From NCBI RefSeq assembly GCF_000717055.1, contig NZ_JNXI01000006.1, forward strand, positions 186,001 to 250,000: DNA of 64,000 bases. Reading direction: 5' to 3'. This DNA comes from Streptomyces iakyrus (GTDB lineage Bacteria; Actinomycetota; Actinomycetes; Streptomycetales; Streptomycetaceae). Position numbers and translations under genes: made by a program. The notes beneath the pieces are model-generated. The model saw only the letters and a program-made list of their open reading frames with translations. It was not told the DNA's origin and made no database searches. Positions within the stretch are counted from its first letter, which is position 1. Each line of letters opens with the position of its first letter. Of this stretch, positions 7,850 through 16,116 are shown piece by piece.

Positions 7850-8971
7850 GTGAGTGACACGGTGACCGCGGCCCGCCCCGGGGCCGCGGTGACGCGGGCG
7901 ACGGGGACGAAGGAGCGGGACGCGGCGCCCCGCCCGGTCCGGCAGCGGGACGCCTTCTTCGACAACGCCAAGTACCTCGCGATCGTCCTGGTGGCCGTCG
8001 GGCACGCCTGGGAGCCACTGCGCCAGGGCAGCAGGACCGTCACCGCCCTCTACATGCTCGTCTACGCCTTCCACATGCCGGCGTTCATCATCGTCTCCGG
8101 CTACTTCTCCCGCACCTTCGACGGCAGCCCCGCCCGGCTCGGGCGCCTGCTCACCGGCGTCGTCGTCCCGTACGTGGTGTTCGAGACGGCGTACACCCTG
8201 TTCACCCGCTGGACCAGCCAGGACCCCGGCCGCCCGGTCAGCCTGCTGGACCCCCTGTACCTCACCTGGTTCCTCGCGGCGCTGTTCGTCTGGCGGCTGA
8301 CCACACCCCTGTGGCGGCTGGTGCGGTGGCCGCTCCCGCTCGCCCTGGCCGTCGCGATGCTGGCGACGACCGCACCGTCCATCGGCCATGACCTCGATCT
8401 CCAGCGCACCCTGCAGTTCCTGCCGTACTTCGTGTTCGGCCTGCTGCTGCGCCCGGAGCACTTCCGGCTGGTACGACGGCGCGAGGTGCGGATCCTCGCC
8501 GTGCCGGTGGCCGCCTGCGCCCTGGCCGTGGCGTACTGGGCGGTCCCGCGGATGGACTACGCCTGGTTCTTCCACGCCGACAGCGCCCCGGAGCTGGGCG
8601 TGCCCCTCTGGTACGGGCCCGTGATGACCCTGGCCGCCTTCGGCTGCTCGCTCGTCCTGGTCGGCTGCTTCCTCGCCTGGGTGCCCGGGCGCCGGACGTG
8701 GTTCACCGTGCTGGGCGCCGGCACCCTGTGCGGCTACCTGCTGCACGGCTTCGTCGCGCAGGCCGCGAAGTACTGGGGCTGGTACGAGCCGGCCTGGGTG
8801 CGCGGGCCCGTAGGCGTGGTCGCCGCCGCCCTGGTCGCGGGCGTGATCGTCACCGCCCTGTGCACTCCGTCCGTACGGCGGGTCTTCCGCCCCGTGACGG
8901 AACCGGGCATGGCGTGGGCCTTCCGCGGCACGGCCGCCACCCGGACCGGTACCCGTCGGGCTGCGCCCTGA
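7850..8971 (+). CDS. Membrane acyltransferase, family 3 (OafA/fucose acetylase type)
   Basis: A 373-residue integral membrane protein with about ten hydrophobic segments. After a hydrophilic N-terminus comes FFDNAKYLAIVLVAVGHAWEPL. The family-typical arginine/histidine position on helix 1 is represented by the GHAWE block, with FHMPAFIIVSGYF on the next helix. LLHGFVAQAAKYWGW is the late His-containing segment. Such enzymes transfer acetyl or other short acyl groups onto cell-surface sugars or exported molecules. GTG 7850 follows GGAGG at 7841-7845. A possible promoter precedes it: TTGAAC near 7739 and TAGGGT about 19 bases downstream. The acceptor is unknown. Confidence 0.85.
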   Translation: MSDTVTAARPGAAVTRATGTKERDAAPRPVRQRDAFFDNAKYLAIVLVAVGHAWEPLRQGSRTVTALYMLVYAFHMPAFIIVSGYFSRTFDGSPARLGRLLTGVVVPYVVFETAYTLFTRWTSQDPGRPVSLLDPLYLTWFLAALFVWRLTTPLWRLVRWPLPLALAVAMLATTAPSIGHDLDLQRTLQFLPYFVFGLLLRPEHFRLVRRREVRILAVPVAACALAVAYWAVPRMDYAWFFHADSAPELGVPLWYGPVMTLAAFGCSLVLVGCFLAWVPGRRTWFTVLGAGTLCGYLLHGFVAQAAKYWGWYEPAWVRGPVGVVAAALVAGVIVTALCTPSVRRVFRPVTEPGMAWAFRGTAATRTGTRRAAP

Positions 8972-9026
8972 CCGTACAGCCCGCACGCTGGAGGGACAGC
9001 ACACTTCTCCGCGAGGGAGCACCGGC

Positions 9027-9257
9027 ATGGCGAAGGGCCGCAGCGAGGGCGGGAAGCCGAAGAAGGGTGACAAGGTCACCTGGAGCAGTCACGGCAGCCG
9101 GACCGAGGGCGAGATCGAGAGGGAGATCACCGAACGGACCGAGGCATCGGGCCGCACGGTCGACGCCTCACCGGACGACCCGCAGTACGAGGTGCGCAGC
9201 GACAAGTCCGGCAGGACCGCGGTGCACAAGCCGTCCGCGCTCAAGAAGAAGAAGTGA
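9027..9257 (+). CDS. DUF2945 / Tudor-like small protein
   Basis: A 76-residue basic protein. KKGDKVTWSSHGSRTEGEI, then PQYEVRSDKSGRTAVHKPSAL, is the signature of the DUF2945 family ('hypervirulence-associated' Tudor-like SH3 fold), ending in a lysine tail. The biochemical role is not established. It lies 6 bases upstream of the DUF3140 gene, so the two form an operon, and the same pairing is familiar from other actinomycetes. ATG 9027 follows a GGGAG-type site. The small SH3-like fold and high charge suggest binding to nucleic acid or protein, which is inference. Confidence 0.85.
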   Translation: MAKGRSEGGKPKKGDKVTWSSHGSRTEGEIEREITERTEASGRTVDASPDDPQYEVRSDKSGRTAVHKPSALKKKK

Positions 9258-9263
9258 GGCGGC

Positions 9264-9599
9264 GTGGACGAGGAGGAGCGCGAGGAGACCTGGAACGACT
9301 TCCGTGAGCTGGTGAACATGACACCGGCTGACCTGGAGAAATGGCTGGAGTCCGACGCATCGCAAGGCGTCGGGCAGCACCAGGACGGGGGTGAGTCCAC
9401 CGGGCACGCCTCCGGCCGCCGGATCGTGGCGATCCTGCGCGCCCGCAAGGGCGACCTCACGGACGACGACTACCGGCACATGCGCAAGGTCGTCGGCTAC
9501 GTACGCCGCCACCAGGCCCAGCGGCCCTCCGGGGACGTCCGGGACACGCGGTGGCGGTACTCCCTGATGAACTGGGGCCACGACCCGCTCGCCGGGTGA
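9264..9599 (+). CDS. DUF3140 protein
   Basis: A 111-residue acidic protein starting with GTG. The blocks WNDFRELVNMTPADLEKWL and HASGRRIVAIL, then LTDDDYRHMRKVVGYVRRH, are characteristic of DUF3140, a helical family with no assigned function. The pattern VNMTPAELxxWL resembles short helical DNA- or protein-binding modules. It follows the DUF2945 gene by 6 bases and ends exactly against the convergent gene to its right, whose stop begins at the next base. Confidence 0.85.
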   Translation: MDEEEREETWNDFRELVNMTPADLEKWLESDASQGVGQHQDGGESTGHASGRRIVAILRARKGDLTDDDYRHMRKVVGYVRRHQAQRPSGDVRDTRWRYSLMNWGHDPLAG

Positions 9600-9770
9600 T
9601 CAGGGCGCGCCGGTCTCGTGCGGGGTCGCGGCGACACCGTTCAGCGCCTGCGTCATCTGGTGCTGCGTCTCTTCGGCCACGGCACGGGCCTCCTCGACGA
9701 CGTCACCCCGTTCGCGTATGAGGCTCGCGTAGATCGGCAGTTCTTCGGTTCGGGTCGAGTCGGTCTTCAC
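9600..9770 (-). CDS. Small hypothetical protein
   Basis: A 56-residue acidic and helical peptide (LPIYASLIRERGDVVEEARA, then EETQHQMTQALN). I do not recognise a family. Its stop abuts the DUF3140 stop without a gap, the usual packing of a real convergent gene. GTG 9770 is preferred; TTG 9782 in the same frame would add four residues. It has no membrane segment or signal peptide. The about 165 bases between its start and the hairpin at 9937 hold no gene that I can support. Confidence 0.55.
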   Translation of the reverse strand: MKTDSTRTEELPIYASLIRERGDVVEEARAVAEETQHQMTQALNGVAATPHETGAP

Positions 9771-9936
9771 AGTGGGTTCCAATCGGTTTGCAGCCGGGAT
9801 CCGGGGGGTCCGAGTAAGTCTGCGTCACGGCCCCGCACCGCGTTACCCACCCCCGTGGTGTTCAGATTTCCGTCACGTGTTTCGCAAATTCCTCACGTTT
9901 GCGATCCGTGGCCGAACGCCGCTGCTCCGCACGCGA

Positions 9937-9968
9937 AAGGGCCCCGGGAAACGCTTCCCGGGGCCCTT
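9937..9968 (-). terminator. Strong hairpin terminator after the GG-leader peptide gene
   Basis: A perfect 14-bp stem (AAGGGCCCCGGGAA pairing with TTCCCGGGGCCCTT) with a 4-base loop, 13 bases beyond the stop of the 9982-10212 gene. On the minus strand the right arm is followed by a short T-containing tract. This is one of the strongest hairpins in the window. Confidence 0.75.
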
Positions 9969-9981
9969 CGTGCGCAGGTCG

Positions 9982-10212
9982 TCAGAGCGACGTCGTGTGG
10001 ACGCCCGCGTGGCCGCCCGCGGCCGCGCCCTCCGGCGACAGGGTCGCCTGCAGGGCGGCGCAGGCCTCGCCGGTCAGGGGGCCGACCAGGCCGGCGGAGA
10101 GGCCGCCCACGAGGCCCGCGGAGACATCGACGCCGCCCGCGTTGCCGCCGGCGACGGCGTCCAGGTCGGCGTCGGAGAGCTCGGCGGTGGCGACCCGAGA
10201 AGTGAGGTTCAT
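9982..10212 (-). CDS. Putative ribosomal peptide precursor with double-glycine leader
   Basis: A 76-residue peptide. Residues 1-23 read as a leader ending ELSDADLDAVAGG, the LSxxELxxVxGG pattern of class II bacteriocin and type-A2 lanthipeptide leaders cut by C39 peptidases. The predicted core (residues 24-76) is Gly/Ala/Val-rich, hydrophobic (VSAGLVGGLSAGLVGPLTG), with one Cys (Cys51) and several Thr/Ser. ATG 10212 follows GGGAAA on the minus strand. No LanM, radical-SAM, peptidase-transporter or immunity gene is nearby, so it is an orphan. With one Cys a multi-ring lanthipeptide is impossible. An unmodified bacteriocin, a remotely processed peptide or a non-functional relic are all open. 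Confidence 0.6.
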   Translation of the reverse strand: MNLTSRVATAELSDADLDAVAGGNAGGVDVSAGLVGGLSAGLVGPLTGEACAALQATLSPEGAAAGGHAGVHTTSL

Positions 10213-10598
10213 GGGGGTGTTTCCCTTCGCGTGAATGTCTCGCAGTGGCGGTGAGCGTGAGTGACGCCGGAGCCGGGGACCAGCTCCCGTCCCGGCTGCT
10301 CCCGCCGTGCGCAGGATCAAAACACTCCCCGCCAAGGAGAGCCAACCGCCTTCCGGCGACGAGCGGTTCCGTCCGGCAGCCGTCTTCACCGCTGTGACCG
10401 CGGGGTCACCGGATGCGCCCACTCCTTCACACAGCCCGTCGCCCGACCGCGTGCGGGAGTGTTGTGCCCCGGATCCCGAAGCGGGCACTTCACCGCCAAC
10501 CCCCCCTGCCGGAACCGGGACGCGCCGGCGGGCCGGGCGGCGCGCCGCCTCCCGGCCCGCGGTGTGCAGATGTGCTGGAGTTTCGGGCCCCGTCCCCG
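10213..10598. other. Intergenic leader of the peptide gene and tail of the CBS-protein operon
   Basis: This 386-base stretch has no gene I can support. Its left end must hold the promoter of the minus-strand peptide gene, although no clear -35/-10 pair is visible. Its right end carries the hairpin listed at 10528-10560. Short open frames here lack ribosome sites and have no family resemblance. Confidence 0.5.
10528..10560 (-). terminator. Hairpin terminator after the CNNM/CBS operon
   Basis: A perfect 10-bp GC stem (GCGGGCCGGG with CCCGGCCCGC) extended inward by GGCG/CGCC, about 40 bases beyond the stop of the minus-strand gene ending at 10599. There is no T-run, as is common for Streptomyces terminators. 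Confidence 0.6.
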
Positions 10599-11621
10599 TC
10601 AGGCCGCCGCGGCCGGCTGCATCAGACGGGCCAGCAGGTCGTCCAGGGTGACCAGGCCGGTGAGCCGGCCGGAGCCGTCGCGGACCACGGCCAGGGACGA
10701 CCGGCGGCGGCGCAGCACCTCGATCGCCTCGGCGACCGTGGCGGTCTCCGCCAGCTCGGGCACCGGCCGGGCGAGGTCCCGCGCGGTCGTGGCCCGGCCC
10801 CGGGCCCGGGCCACCAGGGCGTCCCGGGCGTGCACCGAGCCGAGGACGGTGCCGTTCTCCCGGACCAGCAGCCGCGTGCGGTCGTGCTCGGCGGCGAAGC
10901 GCAGCAGCGCCTCGACGTCCGCGCCGCCCTCGGCCCAGGTGATCTCGGCGGCCGGGATCCGCAGCGCCGCGACCGGTGTCTCCGGCTCGGTCAGCGAGCG
11001 GGTCAGCAGCTCCGAGTCGGTCGCGCTGATCAGGCCCAGCCGCTCCGACTCCTCCACCAGGTGCGTCAGCTGCTCCCGGTTGTGCACCGAGGCCAGCTCG
11101 TCGCGCGGGGCCACCCGGCACAGCCGCACCAGGGCGTTGCTCACCGAGTTCAGCAGCCGGATCAGCGGACGCACGGCCCGCACCACGGCCCGGAACGGCG
11201 GCGACAGCAGCATCGCCGAACGCTCCGGGTGGGCGATGGCCCAGGACTTGGGCGCCATCTCGCCGACCACCATGTGCAGGAACACCACCACGACCATCGC
11301 CACGGCGAAGGCCACGCCGTAGCTCACCGCGCTGGGCAGGCCCAGTGTGTGCAGTAGCGGGTCGAGTTCGTGCGAGATCGCCGGCTTGGACACCGAGCCG
11401 AGGCACAGCGTGCACACGGTGATGCCCAGCTGGGCACCGGCCAGCATCAGCGACAGCTCGCGCATGCCGGCCAGGGCCGCGCCGGCGCCGCGCCGCCCGT
11501 CGGCCGCCGCCTTCTCCATGCGGTGGCGCTTGGCGGCGACGAGGGCGAACTCGGCCGCGACGAAGAAGCCGCTGCCGATCAGCAGCAGCACGGTCACGAA
11601 GACCGCCATCGGGAAACTCAC
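10599..11621 (-). CDS. CNNM/CBS-pair membrane protein (HlyC/CorC family), second of a pair
   Basis: A 340-residue protein with an N-terminal CNNM (DUF21) membrane domain of about four segments, starting FPMAVFVTVLLLIGSGFFVA. The conserved AEFALVAAKRHRME and MLAGAQLGITVCTLCLG blocks follow, then a CBS pair from about residue 195 to the end. The family includes magnesium/cobalt efflux proteins and putative ion sensors in which the CBS domains bind adenosine nucleotides. It lacks the CorC_HlyC C-terminal domain. Its start overlaps the stop of the 11618-12961 gene by 4 bases. Two different paralogues in one operon is the usual actinobacterial arrangement and suggests a heteromer. Confidence 0.85.
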   Translation of the reverse strand: MSFPMAVFVTVLLLIGSGFFVAAEFALVAAKRHRMEKAAADGRRGAGAALAGMRELSLMLAGAQLGITVCTLCLGSVSKPAISHELDPLLHTLGLPSAVSYGVAFAVAMVVVVFLHMVVGEMAPKSWAIAHPERSAMLLSPPFRAVVRAVRPLIRLLNSVSNALVRLCRVAPRDELASVHNREQLTHLVEESERLGLISATDSELLTRSLTEPETPVAALRIPAAEITWAEGGADVEALLRFAAEHDRTRLLVRENGTVLGSVHARDALVARARGRATTARDLARPVPELAETATVAEAIEVLRRRRSSLAVVRDGSGRLTGLVTLDDLLARLMQPAAAA

Positions 11622-12961
11622 GCCATCTCCTCGGCTTCCACGGCCTCCACCAGCGGGCTGATCCGGACCCGGTCGGCCACGTGCCGGTCCAGTGTGCGGA
11701 CGTCGATCACGGCCCGGCCGCCGCCGGGCAGGCCGACCGTGACGCGGTCACCGACCGTCGGGAAGCGGCCGAGCCGGTCCACCACCAGGCCGGCCACGGT
11801 GTCGTAGTCGTCGTCCTCCGGCAGCCGGACACCGGTCGCCTCGGCCACCTCGTCCACCCGTCGGCCGGCGTCCACCAGCCAGCCGTCGCCGTCGGCGACG
11901 GCGAGCAGGGTGACCTTGTCGGACTCGTCGGCGATGTCCCCGACCAGCTCCTCGGCGATGTCCTCGTAGGTGACGATGCCCGCCACGCCGCCGTGCTCGT
12001 CGAGGACGACCGCGAACTCGTCGTCCTGCTCCCGCATCCGCGTCACCGCGTCGGGCAGCGCGAGGGTGTCCGGCAGCAGCAGGGGGCGCCGGGCCACCTC
12101 CCCGGCCCGTGCGCCGGCCATCCGGGCGGCGGGCAGCGCCATCAGCTCGCGCACGCCCAGCACGCCCACGATGTCGTCCGGGTGGTCGCCGAGCACCGGG
12201 TAGTTGGAGTGGCCGTGCCGGGCGATCAGGCCGACGGCCTCCTCGGCGCCGGCGTCCTTGCGCACGAACACGGCGTCCGCGCGCGGCACCATCACCTCGT
12301 CGAGGGTGCGCTCGGAGAACTCCAGCGCGTGGTCCAGCAGCGCGGCGGTGTCCTCGGGCAGCTCGCCCTGTTCGTGGGACTCGCCGATCAGATGGCCCAG
12401 CTCCTCCAGGGTGGCGCCATGGTGCAGTTCCTCGACGGGCTCGATCCCGGCCTTGCGCAGCAGCCGGTCGGCCGCGCCGTCGAAGACCCGCACGACGGGC
12501 CCGACGACCTTCAGGTAGGCGAGGGTGGAGGGCGCCAGCGCCTTCGCCAGCCGCTCGGGCACGGCGATCGCGAGGTTCTTGGGGGCGAGTTCGCCCAGCA
12601 CCATCTGCACGACCGTGGCCAGCGTGAAGGCGAGGACGACCGCGATGCCGCCGACGGCCGCGTCCGGCAGGCCCAGCCCCGACAGGGCGGGCCTGAGCAG
12701 GGCGGACACCGAGGGTTCGGCGATGAAGCCGACCACCAGGCCGGTGACGGTGATGCCGAGCTGCGCGCCGGACAGCATGAACGACAGCCGCTCCAGCACC
12801 GTGAGGGCACGGGCCGCCCTGCGGTCCCCGGCCTCGGCCTCACGCGCGAGGGTGAGCCGGTCGGCGGAGACGTAGGCGAACTCCTGGGCGACGAAGTAGC
12901 CGGTGCCGGCGGTCAGCAGGAACACGGCGAGCAGGCCCAGCAGGGCCTGTGCGGCACTCAT
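11618..12961 (-). CDS. CNNM/CBS/CorC-domain membrane protein (HlyC/CorC family), first of a pair
   Basis: A 447-residue protein. The N-terminal CNNM membrane domain spans residues 1-200 and includes AQEFAYVSADRLTLAREAE, FMLSGAQLGITVTGLVVGF and VLGELAPKNLAIAVPERLAK. The CBS pair is at about 215-345 (FSERTLDEVMVPRADAVFV, then VLDEHGGVAGIVTYEDIAEE). A C-terminal CorC_HlyC domain with LPEDDDYDTVAGLVVDRLG follows. It is a likely divalent-cation transporter or regulator of transport in the plasma membrane. The start ATG 12961 has a normal hydrophobic N-terminus. The 190 bases upstream, up to the MarR gene, hold only its presumed promoter. Confidence 0.9.
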   Translation of the reverse strand: MSAAQALLGLLAVFLLTAGTGYFVAQEFAYVSADRLTLAREAEAGDRRAARALTVLERLSFMLSGAQLGITVTGLVVGFIAEPSVSALLRPALSGLGLPDAAVGGIAVVLAFTLATVVQMVLGELAPKNLAIAVPERLAKALAPSTLAYLKVVGPVVRVFDGAADRLLRKAGIEPVEELHHGATLEELGHLIGESHEQGELPEDTAALLDHALEFSERTLDEVMVPRADAVFVRKDAGAEEAVGLIARHGHSNYPVLGDHPDDIVGVLGVRELMALPAARMAGARAGEVARRPLLLPDTLALPDAVTRMREQDDEFAVVLDEHGGVAGIVTYEDIAEELVGDIADESDKVTLLAVADGDGWLVDAGRRVDEVAEATGVRLPEDDDYDTVAGLVVDRLGRFPTVGDRVTVGLPGGGRAVIDVRTLDRHVADRVRISPLVEAVEAEEMA

Positions 12962-13150
12962 CCGACACCACCCCGCCGTGTGCCGCGATCACTCATGTCG
13001 TGGCGGGATGGTCGGGGACTGTGCCCCGGAGGGTCCGTCGGGCTGGCGGACAAGAACGTGCTCCTTCAGGTGTCGTGTGTCTCCGGTACAACGCGCGTCA
13101 CCGCACCGGTGTTCCCGGATTCTACGACCGTGTAGATCAAGCCGCCCGGC

Positions 13151-13654
13151 TCATTCCGGGCGGGACTCCTCGGCGAGATCCGGCACCAGCCCCCGCATCG
13201 CCGCGCACTGGTCCGGGCCCATGAAGCGGGCCAGGGACTCGGTGACCGTCTCGGCGAGCGGGGCGGAGGCCTCTTTCAGCAGGTCGCGCGCCTTGTCGGT
13301 GAGGGCGACCTCGACGCCCCGCCTGTCGCCGCAGACCGACCTGCGGGTGACGAGGCCGGCGTGCTGGAGGCAGGCGATCTGGTAGGTCAGGCGGGTCTTC
13401 GGACGGCCCAGGAGCTCCGCGACACGCGTCATGCGCAGACCGCCCTCGGGCTGTTCGGCGAGCAGGCACAGGACCAGGAACTCGTCGTGCGAGACGTCCA
13501 GCTTCTCCTTCACGACCGCGCGCAGCCGCTGCTCCACCGCTCCCGTCGCGGCCAGCAGCAGCATCCAGGCGCGCAGTTCGGCGGGCAGCAGTCCGCCGGC
13601 GCCGAGGGACGGGCATTCGGGCAGGACGGCGCGGTGCTCCTCGGGGTCGGCCAT
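13151..13654 (-). CDS. MarR-family transcriptional regulator
   Basis: A 167-residue winged-helix protein. WMLLLAATGAVEQRLRAVV is the first dimerisation helix. LDVSHDEFLVLCLLAEQPEGG leads into the helix-turn-helix (LRMTRVAELLGRPKTRLTYQ). CGDRRGVEVALTDKARDLL is the typical DRR wing of the family. ATG 13654 (MADPEEHRA) is preferred; the frame could extend to 13702, but that would place it across the operator region. It is divergent from the YceI gene, with three AT-rich operator-like sites between them. It probably represses both genes and is released by a small ligand. Confidence 0.88.
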   Translation of the reverse strand: MADPEEHRAVLPECPSLGAGGLLPAELRAWMLLLAATGAVEQRLRAVVKEKLDVSHDEFLVLCLLAEQPEGGLRMTRVAELLGRPKTRLTYQIACLQHAGLVTRRSVCGDRRGVEVALTDKARDLLKEASAPLAETVTESLARFMGPDQCAAMRGLVPDLAEESRPE

Positions 13655-13674
13655 GACGTCGAGTCTACCTGTCG

Positions 13675-13747
13675 TCCAAATTTGGAGCAGATGGTTGTTC
13701 AATTTTGGATTAGCCGTTAGCGTGCCCTTCAGTCATCCAAATTTGAA
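13675..13747. promoter_or_regulatory. Three operator sites between marR and yceI
   Basis: A perfect 12-bp palindrome, TCCAAATTTGGA, lies at 13675-13686. Two near-copies follow: 13699-13709 (TCAATTTTGGA) and 13736-13747 (TCCAAATTTGAA). They stand out as AT-rich islands in very GC-rich DNA. The outer sites lie just upstream of the marR and yceI start codons. This is a typical layout for MarR autoregulation plus control of the divergent target. The assignment to this MarR protein is inference from position. Confidence 0.75.
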
Positions 13748-13768
13748 CCACAGAGCAAGGAGGCGATC

Positions 13769-14284
13769 ATGACCGTCGCCGTGGAAACCGGACAGTGGCA
13801 GCTCGACGCGACCGCCTCGACCGTCGGCATCCGGCACAAGACCATGTGGGGCCTGGTCACCGTGAAGGGCACGATCGGTGCCGTCAGCGGCACGGGGGAA
13901 GTCCGTCCCGACGGGTCCGCCGTCGGCACCCTGACCTTCGACGTCGCCTCCCTGGACACCGGGCACGCCAAGCGCGACACCCACCTGAGGTCGGAGCACT
14001 TCTTCGACGCCGGCCACCACCCCGAGATCACCTTCGCGGCCCGCAGCGCCGAGCTCCGCGACGGGGACCGGGTACACGTCATCGGGCAGCTCACCGTGCG
14101 CGGCATCAGCAGGCCGCTCTCCCTGGACGCCCGCGTGACGGACCGGGACGCCGGGGGCCTCACCCTGGCCACCGAGTTCACCGTCGACCGCGAGCAGTTC
14201 GGCATGGGCTGGAACCAGCTCGGCATGATCCGCGGCCGGGCCACGGTCGCCGCCGCCCTCCGCTTCACCCGGGCCGCGGCCTGA
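13769..14284 (+). CDS. YceI family protein
   Basis: A 171-residue lipocalin-like protein. GQWQLDATASTVGIRHKTMWGLV and the later HAKRDTHLRSEHFFDAGHHPEI, then GQLTVRGISRPLSLDARVT, are the hallmark YceI blocks. Members bind isoprenoid or fatty amide ligands. Some are periplasmic, but this one has no signal peptide and should be cytoplasmic. ATG 13769 follows AAGGAGG. The divergent MarR regulator and the shared operators suggest that its expression responds to a small hydrophobic or stress-related ligand. Confidence 0.9.
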   Translation: MTVAVETGQWQLDATASTVGIRHKTMWGLVTVKGTIGAVSGTGEVRPDGSAVGTLTFDVASLDTGHAKRDTHLRSEHFFDAGHHPEITFAARSAELRDGDRVHVIGQLTVRGISRPLSLDARVTDRDAGGLTLATEFTVDREQFGMGWNQLGMIRGRATVAAALRFTRAAA

Positions 14285-14293
14285 ACGCCGCCG

Positions 14294-16042
14294 TCAGTCC
14301 GCCCCGCCGCGCACGGCTTCCTGCACATCCGTGCTCGACAGGGTCTGCGGCGACGCCGTGAACGCACGCAGACGGATCCGGACGCCCGGCCGGGGCAGCG
14401 TGAAGCGGCCCGCGGGCGGCCGGAGTTCGTAGCGGGCGGTGGCATGCGCGGGCAGGGTGCGCGGGCCCCGGACCACCCGCCAGTACGGGGCCATGCCCTG
14501 ACCGGTGGTCAGGGTGAAGTGCGGGCTGAGGGCCGCGTCAGCGGTGTTGGTGACCTGGAGGGCGAGGCGCGAGACGGTCGCCGCGGTGGGGTGCCGGGCC
14601 GCCGTGACCCGCATCCGCAGGGGCGGTGTGCCCGTCGCCGCCACCGCCGCTGCGGTCAGCGCCGGAGCCAGCAGCAGGACCGTCGCGGCGATGCGCGCCG
14701 TGCGGCGGCGCGGCCCCGGCCACAGACCCGGCAGCCGGCCCGGACGGGGTTGCCAGGCCCCGGCGAACGCCGACGCCGGAGCGGTCACCGCCGCCGCCAG
14801 CCACAGCGGCGTCATGAGCAGGTAGTAGCCGTCCTGCGACCGGGTCGCCAGATAGAAGGCGCACCAGGGCAGCACGGTCGCCGCCGGTCCCAGCCGCCGG
14901 ACGAACAGCACGAACAGCGCGAGCAGCCCGACGAGGAGCAGCAGGCTCGCGCGGGAGTACCAGTCGATCCGGTCGCTGCCGTCCGTCAGGTACAGCGAGA
15001 CGCCGACCACGCCCTGGCCGTGCAGCACCGCCCCCTGCGTGAGCGGCAGGGCGACCCCGGTGAGCCAGCGCCCCGGCTCGCTCACCATGAAGTACGCGTT
15101 GACCAGCAGCCACCCGACGGCCGCGACCCCGGCGAACCGCGCCACCACCAGCGCCGCCGCCCGCCCGCCCAGCTCGCCACGCCGCACCGCGTAGATCCCG
15201 GCCAGCAGGAACGGCGCCAGGAACCACGGCAGTTGCTGCGCGGCGCACGCCAGCCCCAGGCACCCGGCCCGCGCCAGACCCGCAGCCCCGAGCCGTCCGC
15301 CCGTGCCCGTCCGGGGCCAGCGCACCACCACCGGCACCAGCAACGCCAGCGCCACGATCGCCGGGTAGCCGAGCCGCCCGTACGACGGCAGCATCCCGAA
15401 GCCCAGGCACACCAGGGTCGCCGCCGACCGCCACGGCGCCGGCAGCATCCGCCACAGCGCGACCGTCCCGGCGATCAGCGCGCCCGTGCTCACCGCCGTC
15501 GCCGGGGTGCCGCCGTGGCCCAGCCACAGCAGCGGTACCGCCAGCAGCGGCGCCAGCGGCGGATAGCCGTACGTCAGGTCGTAGCCGCCGGTCACCGTCG
15601 GGGTGAGGGCGACGCCGTGACCGAAGAGCCAGGGCCACGGCTGTCCGTAGACCGGGCGTCCCGCGGCCAGTTCCCGCGCCGCCTGGGTGGTGAGCAGGGC
15701 CTCGTCGGAGCCGTTGTGGAGCATGATCCACGCGCACAGGGTGAGCGTCACGCCCGTCACCAGCACACACTTGTCCACCCGCGCCAGCGACCGGGCCCGG
15801 CGGACGACCAGGGCCAGCACCCCGCACACCAGGATCGAGGCGTAGCACAGCGAGATCACCGCGGCCACGGCCGGCCGGTGACCGGCCGCCGACGTCCACA
15901 CAGCCCGAGTACCGATCAGCAGACCGATGTCGGCGAGCAGGGTCAGGACGCGGTGCCACTGGGCCGGGGGAGCCGGCGGCGCCGCAACCCCCGACTGGGT
16001 GCGCGGACCGGGCACCACCAGCGTCGTTTCTGCCGAGTACAC
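14294..16042 (-). CDS. Polytopic membrane protein, GT-C glycosyltransferase-like
   Basis: A 582-residue protein with about ten to twelve hydrophobic segments (for example LLADIGLLIGTRAVW, AAVISLCYASILVCGVLALV and ASLLLLVGLLALFVLFV). A Gly-rich extracytoplasmic loop contains GYDLTYGYPPLAPLL. The C-terminal ~110 residues form a soluble beta-rich tail (LRMRVTAARHPTAATVSRLA onward). The overall plan resembles polyprenyl-phosphate mannosyltransferases (DUF2029/GT-C), but I see no decisive DxD motif. GTG 16042 is chosen because the upstream in-frame extension to 16921 lies in the antisense of the nitrate reductase gene. No clear ribosome site is present, so the start is uncertain. Confidence 0.65.
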   Translation of the reverse strand: MYSAETTLVVPGPRTQSGVAAPPAPPAQWHRVLTLLADIGLLIGTRAVWTSAAGHRPAVAAVISLCYASILVCGVLALVVRRARSLARVDKCVLVTGVTLTLCAWIMLHNGSDEALLTTQAARELAAGRPVYGQPWPWLFGHGVALTPTVTGGYDLTYGYPPLAPLLAVPLLWLGHGGTPATAVSTGALIAGTVALWRMLPAPWRSAATLVCLGFGMLPSYGRLGYPAIVALALLVPVVVRWPRTGTGGRLGAAGLARAGCLGLACAAQQLPWFLAPFLLAGIYAVRRGELGGRAAALVVARFAGVAAVGWLLVNAYFMVSEPGRWLTGVALPLTQGAVLHGQGVVGVSLYLTDGSDRIDWYSRASLLLLVGLLALFVLFVRRLGPAATVLPWCAFYLATRSQDGYYLLMTPLWLAAAVTAPASAFAGAWQPRPGRLPGLWPGPRRRTARIAATVLLLAPALTAAAVAATGTPPLRMRVTAARHPTAATVSRLALQVTNTADAALSPHFTLTTGQGMAPYWRVVRGPRTLPAHATARYELRPPAGRFTLPRPGVRIRLRAFTASPQTLSSTDVQEAVRGGAD

Positions 16043-16116
16043 GTCGCAGGACGCTAATCGCCGCCGGTGAGCGGGACCCGGAGGGAGGTGAAGATTCCGG
16101 TGTGATCCGGGTAAGG

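Noticed and set aside
13121..13136. TCTAC-N6-GTAGA between the CBS-protein gene and marR as an operator
   Set aside because: Five-base arms in this position are close to chance, and no second copy exists nearby.
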